Assembly: GCF_949296715.1 (NCBI RefSeq)
Contig: NZ_CASFQD010000038.1
Coordinates: forward strand, 42,367 to 106,366
From: an uncultured Alistipes sp.
GTDB lineage: Bacteria > Bacteroidota > Bacteroidia > Bacteroidales > Rikenellaceae
Length of the DNA: 64,000 bases
Reading direction: 5' to 3'
Numbering within the stretch: position 1 is the first letter of the stretch; every line of letters begins with the position of its first letter. The notes beneath the pieces are model-generated. The model did not search any database, was not told the DNA's origin, and saw only the letters and a list, made by a program, of their open reading frames with translations. This document shows positions 7,518 through 18,400 of this stretch, one piece after another. A program made the translations under genes and the position numbers.

Positions 7518-9947
7518 TTACTCCAGCGCCAGTTTCAGCACCTCGTCGTTCGTGCGCACGTAGTGGAACGTCAGCCCCTCGATGTACTCGGGCTTGATCT
7601 CGGCGATGTCCTTGCGGTTCTCCTCCGAGAGGATCAGCTCCGTGATGCCGGCGCGCTTCGCCGCGAGAATCTTCTCCTTGACCCCGCCCACGGGCATGAC
7701 GCGGCCGCGCAGCGTCGTCTCGCCCGTCATGGCGATGCGCTCTTTGACCTTGCGTCCCGTGTAGGTCGAGACAATCGACGTGACCATCGTGATGCCCGCC
7801 GACGGGCCGTCCTTCGGGATGGCACCCTCGGGCACGTGGATGTTGATGTCGTTCGTCTCGAAGAGCTTGGGGTCGATCCCCAGCTCGCGGTAGTGGGCCA
7901 TGACCCACTCGTGGGCAATCGTCGCCGACTCCTTCATCACGTCGCCCAGGTTGCCCGTCAGGCTCACCTTGCCCTTGCCGGGCGTCAGGCACGACTCGAT
8001 GTAGAGGATGTCGCCGCCGACCTCGGTCCAGGCCAGTCCCGTGACGACGCCCGTCATGCCGCCCACCTCGTACTCCTCCTTGAGGAACTTCGGCATGCCG
8101 AGGATCTTCTCCAGATCGGCGGGGAGAATCTCCGGCGTGAAGGCCTCGTCGAAGGCGATCTGACGCGCCCGGGCCCGGGCGATCTTCGCCAGGTGCTTGT
8201 CCAGCGAGCGGACACCCGCCTCGCGCGTGTAGCCGGAGATGATCTGCTCGACGACCTCCGGCGTGAGGGTCAGTTCGTGTTCCCTGATGCCGTGGGCCTC
8301 GCGCTGCTTGGGCAGCAGGTGGTCCAGGGCGATGCGTATCTTCTCCTCGAGCAGGTAGCCCGGGATGTTGATCATCTCCATGCGGTCGCGCAGCGCCGGG
8401 GCGATGTTCGCCACGTTGTTGGCCGTGGCGATGAAGAGCACCTTCGACAGGTCGTACTCCATGTCGATGTAGTTGTCGTGGAAGGTGGTGTTCTGCTCCG
8501 GGTCGAGCACCTCGAGCAGGGCGCTCGACGGGTCGCCGTGGTTCGAGACGGTCACCTTGTCGACCTCGTCGAGGATGATGACCGGGTTCGACGAGCCGCA
8601 GCGCTTGATCGTCTGGATGATGCGGCCCGGCATGGCGCCGATGTAGGTGCGGCGGTGTCCGCGGATCTCCGACTCGTCGTGCAGACCGCCCAGCGAGATG
8701 CGGCCGAACTTGCGGCCCAGCGCCGCGGCCACGGACTTGCCCAGCGAGGTCTTGCCCACGCCCGGAGGGCCGTAGAGGCAGAGGATCGGAGATTTCAGGT
8801 CGCCCTTGAGCTTGATGACGGCCAGGTGCTCCAGAATGCGGTCCTTGACCTCGTCGAGCCCGAAGTGGTCGCGGTCGAGCTGCTCGCGGGCGCAGCGCAG
8901 GTCGAGGTTGTCCTTCGTCACGTCGTTCCACGGCAGCTCGAGCAGCAGCTGCAGGTAGGTCATCTGCACCGAATATTCGGCCACGGCGGGGTTCAGCCGC
9001 TCGACCTTCTGCAACTCCTTCTCGAAGGTTTCGCCCACCTCCTTGGGCCAGTTCTTCTTTTTGGCCTGCTCGCGCATGCGCTCGATGTCGGCATCGACGC
9101 CGTCGCCCAGCTCGTCCTGGATCGTGCGCATCTGCTGCTGGAGGTAGTAGTCGCGCTGCTGCTTGTCGATCTCCTGCTTGACGCGCTCCTGAATCTGATT
9201 CTTGAGCTCGGCCAGCTGCTGCTCGCGGATCAGTATCTCGAGCAGCTTGCGCGCCCGGGCCAGCAGCCCCGGCGCCTCGAGCAGCGACTGACGGTCCTCG
9301 TCCGAGAGCTCCATGTTCGAGCAGATGAAGTTGATGATGCCCCGCTTCGAGTCGATGTTCTTGATGGCGAAGGCCGCCTCCTTGGGCATCGACGGCGAGA
9401 CGTTGATGATGCCGAGCGCCACGTCGCGGATCGAATCCACGAGGGCCTCGAACTCGATGCTCTTCATGTCGGGCGAGGTGTCGCGCAGCGCCGTGACGCG
9501 GGCCTTGAAGTAGGGCTCCACGGAGACGTACTCGCGGATTTCGATCTTCTCCAGACCGTTGAGTATCACCGTCAGGTTGCCGTTCGGCATTTCGAGTATC
9601 TTGATGATGCGCGCCGCGGTGCCGACCTTGTACATGTCGTCCGGCGCGGGGTCCTCGACCTCGCTTTCGCGCTGCAGCACGGCGCCCAGGATGCCGCCTT
9701 CGGCGTTCACGGCCCGCACGAGCGAAATGCTCTTGTCGCGGCCCACCGTGATGGGCGTGATGGCGCCCGGGAAGAGCACCGACGAGCGCAGCGTGAGGAT
9801 GGGTATGATTTCGGGGACTTCGACCTCCTCCACGGGTTCGTCCCCGCCCGTTACGATGGGGATGACGCGGTGTTTGCCGTCGAGCAGCTCGGGGACAAGG
9901 TTCATGTCGTCGACCTCGACGGTTTCGATCTTATCTTTCTCGTTCAT
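7518..9947 (-). CDS. lon: ATP-dependent protease Lon
   Basis: This 809-residue cytoplasmic AAA+ serine protease degrades misfolded and regulatory proteins. An N-terminal substrate-recognition domain (about 45-245) and a coiled-coil region (about 225-330) precede the ATPase with Walker A GPPGVGKT (393-400) and IILDEVDK as Walker B. The protease domain has the Ser-Lys dyad: Ser716 in KDGPSAG and Lys759 in GGVKEKI. An acidic extension of about 40 residues precedes the Lon N domain. kdsB follows after 28 nt with no visible terminator. A -7 box lies at 9977-9984. Confidence 0.98.
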   Translation of the reverse strand: MNEKDKIETVEVDDMNLVPELLDGKHRVIPIVTGGDEPVEEVEVPEIIPILTLRSSVLFPGAITPITVGRDKSISLVRAVNAEGGILGAVLQRESEVEDPAPDDMYKVGTAARIIKILEMPNGNLTVILNGLEKIEIREYVSVEPYFKARVTALRDTSPDMKSIEFEALVDSIRDVALGIINVSPSMPKEAAFAIKNIDSKRGIINFICSNMELSDEDRQSLLEAPGLLARARKLLEILIREQQLAELKNQIQERVKQEIDKQQRDYYLQQQMRTIQDELGDGVDADIERMREQAKKKNWPKEVGETFEKELQKVERLNPAVAEYSVQMTYLQLLLELPWNDVTKDNLDLRCAREQLDRDHFGLDEVKDRILEHLAVIKLKGDLKSPILCLYGPPGVGKTSLGKSVAAALGRKFGRISLGGLHDESEIRGHRRTYIGAMPGRIIQTIKRCGSSNPVIILDEVDKVTVSNHGDPSSALLEVLDPEQNTTFHDNYIDMEYDLSKVLFIATANNVANIAPALRDRMEMINIPGYLLEEKIRIALDHLLPKQREAHGIREHELTLTPEVVEQIISGYTREAGVRSLDKHLAKIARARARQIAFDEAFTPEILPADLEKILGMPKFLKEEYEVGGMTGVVTGLAWTEVGGDILYIESCLTPGKGKVSLTGNLGDVMKESATIAHEWVMAHYRELGIDPKLFETNDINIHVPEGAIPKDGPSAGITMVTSIVSTYTGRKVKERIAMTGETTLRGRVMPVGGVKEKILAAKRAGITELILSEENRKDIAEIKPEYIEGLTFHYVRTNDEVLKLALE

Positions 9948-9976
9948 ATTCCTTGCTAATACGATATATAATGTCG

Positions 9977-9984
9977 CAAAGGTA
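9977..9984 (-). promoter_or_regulatory. -7 promoter element for lon
   Basis: The minus strand reads TACCTTTG 29 nt before the lon start. No convincing -33 TTG is present at 19-21 nt. It lies back to back with the valS promoter in an AT-rich 120-bp divergent region. Confidence 0.5.
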
Positions 9985-10004
9985 ACGATTTTTCACGGAT
10001 TTTA

Positions 10005-10035
10005 TTTTAACTTTGACAGAATGTTGATAACTTTG
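10005..10035 (+). promoter_or_regulatory. promoter for valS
   Basis: TAACTTTG at 10028-10035 lies 35 nt before the start codon, with TTTT at 10005-10008 as a weak -33 element (19-nt spacer). A second TAACTTTG at 10008-10015 could be an alternative -7 box. Confidence 0.5.
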
Positions 10036-10070
10036 CATCCCTGAATTTCCTAAGCAAAACACTACGTCCT

Positions 10071-12698
10071 ATGCAAATCGCAGACAAATACGCGCCGCAA
10101 CAGATCGAGGCGAAATGGTACGACTACTGGGTCTCGCACCGGCTTTTCCACTCGGAACCCGATGAAAGAGAGCCTTATACGATCGTTATTCCGCCCCCCA
10201 ACGTCACCGGCATCCTGCACATGGGACACATGCTCAACAACACGCTGCAGGACGTGCTGATCCGCCGCGCCCGCATGTCGGGCAAGAACGCCTGCTGGGT
10301 CCCCGGCATGGACCACGCCTCGATCGCCACGGAGGCCAAGGTCGTGGCGATGCTCCGCGAAAAGGGCATCGAGAAGTCGTCGCTCTCGCGCGAGGAGTTC
10401 CTCCGCTACGCCTGGGAGTGGAAGGAGAAGTACGGCGGCGTGATCCTCAAGCAGCTGCGCAAGCTGGGCGCCTCGTGCGACTGGGAGCGCACCTGCTTCA
10501 CGATGGACGACGCCCGCACCGAAGGGGTCATCCAGGTCTTCTGCGACCTCTACGAGAAGGGGCGCATCTACCGCGGCGTGCGCATGGTCAACTGGGACCC
10601 CGCGGCACAGACCGCCCTCTCGGACGAGGAGGTCGTCTTCAAGGAGTCGCACGGCAAGCTCTACTACCTGCGCTACCTGGTCGAGGGCTCCGACCGCGCG
10701 ATCATCGTCGCCACGACGCGTCCCGAGACCATTCTGGGCGATACGGCGCTCTGCGTCAACCCCGAGGACGAGCGCTACCAGTGGCTGCCCGCCGACGCCC
10801 GCGTCATCGTGCCGCTCGTCGGCCGCTCGATCCCGGTGATCCGCGACACCTATGTCGACATCGAGTTCGGTACGGGCGCCCTGAAGGTGACGCCGGCCCA
10901 CGACGTGAACGACTACATGCTCGGCGAGAAATACGGGCTCGAGACGATCGACATCTTCAACGACGACGGCACGATCAACGACAAGGTCGGCATGTACGTC
11001 GGCGAGGACCGCTTCGACGTGCGCCGCAAGATCGAGGGCGACCTGGCCGCCGCCGGGCTGCTCGAGAAGACCGAGGAGTACACGAACAACGTCGGCTACT
11101 CGGAGCGCACGGGCGTGGCCATCGAGCCGAAGCTCTCGATGCAGTGGTTCCTCTCGATGAAGGAACTGGCCGAACCCGCCACGAAGGCCGTCATGGAGGA
11201 GGCGATCCGCTTCGTGCCGGAGAAGTACCGCAACATCTACCGCTACTGGATGGAGAACATCAAGGACTGGTGCATCTCGCGCCAGCTCTGGTGGGGGCAG
11301 CGCATCCCGGCCTACTACCTGCCCAAGGGCGGTTTCGTCGTGGCCCCGACGGCCGAGGAGGCGCTCGCGAAGGCCCGCGCCAGGAGCGGCGACGCCTCGC
11401 TGCAGCTCTCGGACCTGCGGCAGGACGAGGACGTGCTCGACACGTGGTTCTCGTCGTGGCTCTGGCCCATCTCGGTCTTCGACGGCATCCGCCATCCGCA
11501 CAACCCCGAAATCGAATACTACTACCCGACCAACGACCTGGTGACGGCTCCCGACATCATCTTCTTCTGGGTCGCCCGCATGATCATGGCCGGATACGAA
11601 TACCGCGGCGAAAAGCCCTTCTCGAACGTCTACTTCACGGGCATCGTGCGCGACAAGATCGGCCGCAAGATGTCCAAGCAGCTGGGCAACTCGCCCGACC
11701 CGCTGGAGCTGATCGCCCAGTACGGCGCCGACGGCATGCGCATGGCGATGCTCATCTCCTCGTCGGCCGGCAACGACGTGATGTTCGACGAGGCGCTCTG
11801 CGAGCAGGGGCGCAACTTCTGCAACAAGATATGGAATGCCTACCGCCTCGTCAACGGCTGGAGCGTCGACGCAAACCGCAGCCAGGGCGAGACCGAGCGT
11901 TCGGCCGTCGAATGGTTCGAGCAGGCGCTCGCCCGCTCGCTGCGCCAGATCGACGAGGAGTTCCGCTCGTACCGCATCTCGGAGGCCTTCAAGGAGGCCT
12001 ACCGCCTCTTCTGGGACGACTTCAGCGGCCAGTACCTCGAGATGGTCAAGCCCGCCTACGGCGAGCCGGCCGATGCGGCGACGATGGCCTCCACGCGCGC
12101 CTTCTTCGACGCGCTGATGCGGCTGCTGCACCCCTTCATGCCCTTCGTCACGGAGGAAATCTGGCAGGCGCTCGCACCCCGCGGCGAGGGCGAGTCGATC
12201 TGCGTGGCCCCGATGCCGCAGCCCGCGGAGGAGAAGCCCGGCGTGCTGGCGCGCTTCGAACTGGCGCGCGAGGTCATCACGGCGGTGCGCAGCGTCCGCA
12301 ACCAGAAGAACCTCCCGCAGAAGGAGACGCTCGTCCTCGAAGTGATCCGCGACGAGAACTACCCCGAGGAGTACGCCCCGCTGATGCGCAAGATGGCCAA
12401 CCTCTCGTCGATCGACTTCATCACGGAGAAGGACCCCGCGGCCGCGGCCTTCCTCGTCAAGACGACGCAGTACTTCGTGCCGATGGCCGGCAAGATCGAC
12501 ACCGAGGCCGAGATCAAAAAGCTCTCGGACGACCTGGCCTACTACGAAGGCTTCCTCGCCTCGGTGATGAAGAAGCTCTCGAACGAGCGCTTCGTGCAGT
12601 CGGCGCCCGAGAAGGTCGTCGCCAACGAGCGGGCCAAGCAGGCCGATGCCGAAGCCAAGATCGCGGCGCTCAAGGAGCAGATCGCGGCACTGAAATAG
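10071..12698 (+). CDS. valS: valyl-tRNA synthetase
   Basis: This 875-residue class I aminoacyl-tRNA synthetase charges tRNA-Val. The ATP-binding HIGH-type motif is [15 protein letters not shown] (HMGH at 50-53) and the KMSKS-type loop is KMSKQ (533-537). The CP1 editing domain is present between them ([19 protein letters not shown]). The anticodon-binding helical domain and a C-terminal coiled-coil of about 60 residues, rich in Ala, Glu and Lys, complete the usual bacterial ValRS layout. The length is as expected for the family. It is the first gene of a plus-strand run with rnhA 74 bp downstream, separated by a hairpin at 12711-12750. Confidence 0.98.
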   Translation: MQIADKYAPQQIEAKWYDYWVSHRLFHSEPDEREPYTIVIPPPNVTGILHMGHMLNNTLQDVLIRRARMSGKNACWVPGMDHASIATEAKVVAMLREKGIEKSSLSREEFLRYAWEWKEKYGGVILKQLRKLGASCDWERTCFTMDDARTEGVIQVFCDLYEKGRIYRGVRMVNWDPAAQTALSDEEVVFKESHGKLYYLRYLVEGSDRAIIVATTRPETILGDTALCVNPEDERYQWLPADARVIVPLVGRSIPVIRDTYVDIEFGTGALKVTPAHDVNDYMLGEKYGLETIDIFNDDGTINDKVGMYVGEDRFDVRRKIEGDLAAAGLLEKTEEYTNNVGYSERTGVAIEPKLSMQWFLSMKELAEPATKAVMEEAIRFVPEKYRNIYRYWMENIKDWCISRQLWWGQRIPAYYLPKGGFVVAPTAEEALAKARARSGDASLQLSDLRQDEDVLDTWFSSWLWPISVFDGIRHPHNPEIEYYYPTNDLVTAPDIIFFWVARMIMAGYEYRGEKPFSNVYFTGIVRDKIGRKMSKQLGNSPDPLELIAQYGADGMRMAMLISSSAGNDVMFDEALCEQGRNFCNKIWNAYRLVNGWSVDANRSQGETERSAVEWFEQALARSLRQIDEEFRSYRISEAFKEAYRLFWDDFSGQYLEMVKPAYGEPADAATMASTRAFFDALMRLLHPFMPFVTEEIWQALAPRGEGESICVAPMPQPAEEKPGVLARFELAREVITAVRSVRNQKNLPQKETLVLEVIRDENYPEEYAPLMRKMANLSSIDFITEKDPAAAAFLVKTTQYFVPMAGKIDTEAEIKKLSDDLAYYEGFLASVMKKLSNERFVQSAPEKVVANERAKQADAEAKIAALKEQIAALK

Positions 12699-12710
12699 AC
12701 GACACCGGCG

Positions 12711-12750
12711 AATCGGCAGGAAGCGGGAAAGGTCCGGCTTCCTGCCGGTT
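12711..12750 (+). terminator. hairpin after valS
   Basis: A 14-bp stem with one wobble pair (12711-12724 with 12737-12750) starts 12 nt after the valS stop and ends 22 nt before the rnhA start. It lacks a T run, so it may be a weak terminator or only a partial attenuator. Confidence 0.45.
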
Positions 12751-12772
12751 TCGTGCAGAGACCGACGCAAGA

Positions 12773-13237
12773 ATGCCGACAATCACCATATACACCGACG
12801 GCTCGGCGCTGGGCAACCCCGGGCCGGGCGGCTACGGCGTGGTGCTGCTCTCGGGGCCGCACCGCAAGGAGCTCTCGCAGGGCTTCCGCCTGACGACGAA
12901 CAACCGCATGGAGCTCATGGCCGTCTGCGTGGCGCTCGAGGCGCTGCGCTTCGAGGGCTCGGACGTCACGATCTACTCCGACTCGAAATACGTCGTCGAC
13001 GCCGTGACCCGGGGGTGGCTCTTCGGCTGGGAGAAGAAGGGCTTTGCCGGCAAGAAAAACCCCGACCTGTGGCGCCGCTTCCTCGATGTCTACCGCCGCC
13101 ACCGGGTCCGCTTCGTCTGGGTCAAGGGCCATGCCGAGACCGTCGAGAACAACCGCTGCGACCGCCTCGCCGTCGCCGCGGCCAACGACACGGCCCACCT
13201 GGCCGAAGACCGCGGATATACGCCCGGCGAGGAGTAG
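12773..13237 (+). CDS. rnhA: ribonuclease HI
   Basis: This 154-residue enzyme cleaves the RNA strand of RNA-DNA hybrids (R-loops, primers). All four carboxylates of the metal site are recognisable: Asp9 in YTDGS, Glu47 in NNRMELMA, Asp70 in IYSDSKYV and Asp130 in NNRCDRLA; the loop His is His120 in VKGHAE. The length and order match the classic bacterial RNase HI. I chose the ATG at 12773, which gives the normal MPTITIYTDGS start. It may be transcribed by read-through from valS; no separate promoter was found. Confidence 0.96.
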   Translation: MPTITIYTDGSALGNPGPGGYGVVLLSGPHRKELSQGFRLTTNNRMELMAVCVALEALRFEGSDVTIYSDSKYVVDAVTRGWLFGWEKKGFAGKKNPDLWRRFLDVYRRHRVRFVWVKGHAETVENNRCDRLAVAAANDTAHLAEDRGYTPGEE

Positions 13238-13329
13238 GCGGCACGGCCCGGGACTCCGTTTCCTGCCCGTTATGCGACCATAATTCGCCGATATTTCGCC
13301 TATTATTCTCTTTTCGCGCGATTTATTCC

Positions 13330-13337
13330 TATCTTTG
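13330..13337 (+). promoter_or_regulatory. -7 promoter element for the ABC exporter
   Basis: TATCTTTG lies 35 nt before the start at 13373, within an AT-rich stretch. The -33 region reads TTCTCTTTTC and has no clear TTG. Confidence 0.5.
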
Positions 13338-13372
13338 TGCCGTCATTGCGTTAACCAACCAAACACTCCGGA

Positions 13373-15202
13373 ATGTTCAAGACATACCTGCGGCTGCTGG
13401 GCTTCGCCCGCCCGATCGAAAAATACGCCATCCCGTACTTCTTCTACTCGCTCCTCTACGCGCTGTTCAACTCGCTGACGTTCATGCTCATCATCCCGAT
13501 CCTGAACACGATGTTCGACGAGGGGTTCACGCCGGAGCCCGTGGAGACGCTGCCGCCGCTCGAACTCAATCAGGAGTACCTGGCCTCGCTGTTCAACTAC
13601 GCCTACTCGCACCTGTTCGACACCTACGACCGGCAGAACGTGCTGATCCTGCTGGCCTGCGTGGCCATCTGCATCAGCCTGTTGAGCAACTTCTTCCGCT
13701 ACATGGGCGCCTGGACCGTCGAGAGCATGCGCGCCAAGACCCTCCAGCGCATGCGCAACGAGATGTTCTCGAAGGTCATGGACATGAACGTCGGCTACTT
13801 CTCCGAGCAGCGCAAGGGCGACATCATCTCGAAGATCACCTCCGATGTCGGCGTCGTGCAGTTCTGCATCACCAACACGCTGCAGGTGGCCTTCCGCGAG
13901 CCGTTCCTCATCATCGGCTACATCGTCATGATGCTCGCCATCTCGTGGGAGCTGTCGGCCTTCTCGGTGCTGTTCCTGCCCGTCGTGGCGCTCATCATCG
14001 GCAACATCGTCAAGCGCCTGCGCCACCCGGCCCGCACCAACCAGAAGCGCACCGGCGAAATGGTCGCCACGCTCGACGAATCGCTCGCCGGCATCAAGGT
14101 CATCAAGAGCTACAACGCCACGCAGTACGTCAAGCAGAAGTTCTACGAGATCAGCGCCGACCTAGCGCGCCTCACCCTCTCGATGGCGCGGCGCCAGCAG
14201 CTGGCCTCGCCCATGAGCGAATTCCTCGGCATCACGGCCGTCGGGGTGATTCTCGTCTTCGGCGGCTCGCTCGTGGCCAAGGGGTCGCTCGACCCGGGCG
14301 GCTTCATCGCCTTCGTGGCGATCTTCTCGCAGATCACCCGCCCCGTGCGCACCTTCATCGACCAGTTCGCCAACATCAACCAGGGCATCGCCGCCGGCGA
14401 GCGCATCTTCTCGGTGATCGACTCGCGGCCCGAGATCGAGGACCGGCCCGGGGCCCGCGTCCTGCAGGGGCTGAAAAAGAAGATCGAGTTCCGCGACGTG
14501 CACTTCTCCTACGACGGCACGCGCGAAGTCATCGACGGCATCTCGTTCGAGATTCTCCGCGGACAGACCGTGGCGCTCGTCGGACCGTCGGGCGGCGGCA
14601 AGTCGACGCTCAGCGAGCTGATCCCGCGCTTCTACGACCCCACTTCGGGCGACATCCTCATCGACGGCGTTTCGCTGCGCGACTACACGCAGGAGAGCCT
14701 GCGCGCCCACATGAGCGTCGTGGCGCAGGACACCGTGCTCTTCAACGACACGATCGAGGGCAACATCGCCATGGGCAAACCCTCGGCCACGCACGAGGAG
14801 ATCGTCGAGGCGGCCCGCATCGCCAATGCCGACAGTTTCATCGCCGAATGCGAGAAGGGCTACCAGACCAACATCGGCGACCGCGGCGTGAAGCTCTCGG
14901 GCGGACAGCGGCAGCGTCTCTCGATCGCGCGCGCCGTGCTGAAGAACCCCGACATCCTGATCCTCGACGAGGCGACCTCGGCGCTCGACACCGAGAGCGA
15001 GAAACTCGTGCAGGAGGCCCTGAACAAGCTGCTCGTGGGCCGCACGTCGGTGGTCATCGCCCACCGGCTCTCGACGATCCACAACGCCGACAAGATCATC
15101 GTCGTGGACCACGGTCGCATCGCCGAGCAGGGCACGCACAACGAGCTGATGGCCCGCAACGGCATCTATGCCAAGCTCATCGAGATGCAGTCGTTCGACT
15201 GA
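13373..15202 (+). CDS. MsbA-like ABC transporter (fused permease and ATPase)
   Basis: This 609-residue half-transporter should act as a homodimer in the inner membrane. The first 330 residues form the type I exporter membrane domain with six helices. The C-terminal ATPase has Walker A GPSGGGKST (about 404), the signature LSGGQRQR (about 508), Walker B ILILDEATSALD and the switch-His region VVIAHRLSTI. Similarity of layout suggests a lipid or drug exporter; MsbA-type lipid A-core flipping would fit a Gram-negative cell, but substrate cannot be read from sequence. It is unlinked to transport genes and flanked by rnhA and ileS. Confidence 0.9.
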   Translation: MFKTYLRLLGFARPIEKYAIPYFFYSLLYALFNSLTFMLIIPILNTMFDEGFTPEPVETLPPLELNQEYLASLFNYAYSHLFDTYDRQNVLILLACVAICISLLSNFFRYMGAWTVESMRAKTLQRMRNEMFSKVMDMNVGYFSEQRKGDIISKITSDVGVVQFCITNTLQVAFREPFLIIGYIVMMLAISWELSAFSVLFLPVVALIIGNIVKRLRHPARTNQKRTGEMVATLDESLAGIKVIKSYNATQYVKQKFYEISADLARLTLSMARRQQLASPMSEFLGITAVGVILVFGGSLVAKGSLDPGGFIAFVAIFSQITRPVRTFIDQFANINQGIAAGERIFSVIDSRPEIEDRPGARVLQGLKKKIEFRDVHFSYDGTREVIDGISFEILRGQTVALVGPSGGGKSTLSELIPRFYDPTSGDILIDGVSLRDYTQESLRAHMSVVAQDTVLFNDTIEGNIAMGKPSATHEEIVEAARIANADSFIAECEKGYQTNIGDRGVKLSGGQRQRLSIARAVLKNPDILILDEATSALDTESEKLVQEALNKLLVGRTSVVIAHRLSTIHNADKIIVVDHGRIAEQGTHNELMARNGIYAKLIEMQSFD

Positions 15203-15344
15203 CGCCTTCCGGCGGGACGGCCCAAACGCCCCGCCGCGGCAGCCATCCGGTGCGCCCTCCCCTTTCAGGACAAACGGCCTCACGCGCCACCTCCGCCTCC
15301 GGACAAGCGTCCGCGCACGGCACACCCGGCCTCAACAACGACTC

Positions 15345-15373
15345 ACGGCACGCCCCCGCGGCGTGCCGTTTTG
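15345..15373 (+). terminator. rho-independent terminator after the ABC exporter
   Basis: A perfect 10-bp stem, ACGGCACGCC (15345-15354) with GGCGTGCCGT (15360-15369), has a 5-nt loop and is followed by TTT. It lies about 140 nt past the stop codon and upstream of the ileS promoter. Confidence 0.7.
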
Positions 15374-15400
15374 CATCGGGCGGCGCCGAAAGCGCTGTTT

Positions 15401-15434
15401 TTTGCAATTTTTCCAATCTTTTTTCCTATCTTTG
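15401..15434 (+). promoter_or_regulatory. promoter for ileS
   Basis: TTTG at 15401-15404 and TATCTTTG at 15427-15434 are separated by 22 nt, slightly longer than the usual 19-21. The start codon follows 41 nt later, in line with the leader lengths of neighbouring genes. Confidence 0.55.
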
Positions 15435-15475
15435 CTGCTTGTCAGAAAACCGGCAAATAACAACCACACATACCT

Positions 15476-18400
15476 ATGAAGTTCAAGGAGTATAAAGGTC
15501 TCGACCTGGCAGGTCTGGCCGCCAACGTGCTCGCCGAATGGGACGCGCACGACACCTTCCACAAAAGCATCACCACCCGCGAGGGACACCCCACGTTCGT
15601 CTTCTACGAGGGTCCCCCCTCGGCCAACGGCATGCCGGGCATCCACCACGTCATGGCCCGCACGATCAAGGACGTCTTCTGCCGCTACAAGACCCAGCGC
15701 GGCTACCTCGTGCACCGCAAGGCCGGATGGGACACCCACGGCCTGCCCGTGGAGCTGGGCGTCGAGAAGAAGCTCGGCATCACGAAGGAGGACATCGGCC
15801 GCCGCATCTCCATCGAGGAGTACAACCGCACGTGCCGCGAGGCCGTCATGGAGTTCACGGGCGTGTGGGAGGATCTTACGCGCAAGATGGGCTACTGGGT
15901 CAACATGGACGACCCCTACATCACCTACGACAACAAGTACATCGAGACGCTGTGGTGGCTGCTCAAGCAGCTCTACGACAAGGGGCTGCTCTACAAGGGC
16001 TATACGATCCAGCCCTACTCGCCGGCCGCCGGCACGGGCCTCTCGACCCACGAGCTGAACCAGCCGGGCTGCTACCGCGACGTCAAGGACACGACCGTCG
16101 TCGGGCAGTTCCGCATCCGCGACCCGAAGCCCGAAATGACGGGCTGGGGCACGCCCTGCTTCCTGGCCTGGACCACGACGCCGTGGACCCTGCCCTCGAA
16201 CACGGCGCTCTGCGTCGGCCCGAAGATCGACTACGTGGCCGTGCGCTCGTACAACCCCTACACGGGTGAGAAGGTCACCGCCGTGCTGGCCAAGGCACTG
16301 CTCTACAACCACTTCAACAAGAAGGCCGAGGGTCTCTCGCTCGACGCCTACAAGCCGGGCGACAAGCTCGTGCCGTTCGAGGTCGTTGCCGAATACAAGG
16401 GCCCCGAACTCGAAGGCATGCACTACGAGCAGCTGCTGCCGTGGGTCAAGCCCGTGGAGACGGATGCCGACGGCAACTGGCACGACGCCTCGCAAAAGGC
16501 CTTCCGCGTAATCCTCGGCGACTACGTCACCACGGAGGACGGTACGGGCATCGTCCACATCGCCCCGACGTTCGGCGCCGACGACGCCTTCGTGGCGCGC
16601 GCCGCGGGCATCCCGTCGCTCTTCATGATCAACAAGCGCGGCGAGACCCGCCCGATGGTCGACCTCACGGGCAAGTTCTACCTGCTCGACGAGCTCGACG
16701 AGCGCTTCGTCGCCGAATGCGTCGACGTCGACCGCTACCGCGAATACGCCGGCCGCTGGGTCAAGAACGCCTACGACCCGCAGTTCACCGTCGACGGCCG
16801 CTACGACGAGCAGGCCGCGCAGGCTGCCGAGTCGCTCGACATCTACATCTGCATGAAGATGAAGGCCGCCTCGCAGGCCTTCCGCATCGAGAAGCACGTC
16901 CACAACTACCCCCACTGCTGGCGCACGGACAAACCCGTGCTCTACTACCCGCTCGACTCGTGGTTCATCCGCTCGACGGCCGCCAAGGAGCGCATGATCG
17001 AGCTCAACCGCACGATCCGCTGGAAACCCGAGTCGACCGGCACGGGACGCTTCGGCAAGTGGCTCGAGAACCTCAACGACTGGAACCTCTCGCGTTCGCG
17101 CTTCTGGGGCACGCCCCTGCCGATCTGGGCCACGGAGGACCGCTCGGAGATGAAGTGCATCGGTTCGGTCGGGGAGCTCATGGCCGAGATCGAAAAGGCG
17201 GTCGCCGCGGGCGTGATGAAGGAAAACCCCTTCCCGAAGTTCCGCGTGGGCGACATGTCGAAGGAGAACTACTCGACCGACCGCATCGACCTGCACCGCC
17301 CCTATGTCGACCAGATCGTCCTCGTCTCGTCGAAGGGCGAGCCGATGCGCCGCGAACCCGACCTGATCGACGTGTGGTTCGATTCGGGAGCCATGCCCTA
17401 CGCCCAGGTACACTACCCCTTCGAGCACAAGGAGGGATTCAACGAGGTCTACCCCGCCGACTTCATCGCCGAGGGCGTCGACCAGACGCGCGGCTGGTTC
17501 TTCACGCTGCACGCCATCGCCACGATGCTCTTCGACTCGGTGGCCTTCCGCAACATCATCTCCAACGGACTGGTGCTGGACAAGAACGGCAACAAGATGT
17601 CGAAGCGCCTGGGCAACGCCGTCGACCCGTTCGAGGTGCTCGCAACCTACGGACCCGACGCCACGCGCTGGTACATGATCTCCAACTCGCAGCCGTGGGA
17701 CAACCTCAAGTTCGACCGCGACGGCGTCGACGAGGTGCGCCGCAAGTTCTTCGGCACGCTCTACAACACCTACTCGTTCTTCGCCCTCTACGCCAACGTC
17801 GACGGATTCACGGGCCGCGAGGCGGAGATTCCCGTCGAAAAGCGTCCCGAGATCGACCGCTGGATCATCTCGCTGCTCAACACGCTCGTGCGTGAGGTGA
17901 CGCGCTCGCTCGAGGACTACGACCCGACGCCCGCGGCCCGCGCCATTCAGGAGTTCGTCGGCGAGAACCTCTCGAACTGGTACGTGCGCCTGAACCGCAA
18001 GCGCTTCTGGGGCGGCGGCATGTCCGAGGACAAGCTCGCGGCCTACCAGACGCTCTACACCTGTCTGGAGACCGTCTCGATGCTGGCGGCACCCTTCGCC
18101 CCCTTCATCTCGGACCGCATCTTCACCGACCTGAACGCCGTGAGCGGACGACACGGCGACGAGTCCGTGCACCTGTCGACCTTCCCCGAGGCCGACGAGC
18201 GGCTCATCGACCCCGACCTCGAGGAGATGATGTCGCTCGCGCAGCGCGTCTCGTCGATGGTCCTGGCCCTGCGCCGCAAGGTCTCGATCAAGGTGCGCCA
18301 GCCGCTGACGAAGATTATCATCCCGGTGCTCGACCCCGCGATGGCGGCCCACATCTCGGCCGTGAAGAACCTCATCCTTTCGGAGGTCAACGTCAAGCAG

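Noticed and set aside
10062..12782. A 906-codon minus-strand frame
   Set aside because: It mirrors valS and shows the same low-complexity shadow composition.
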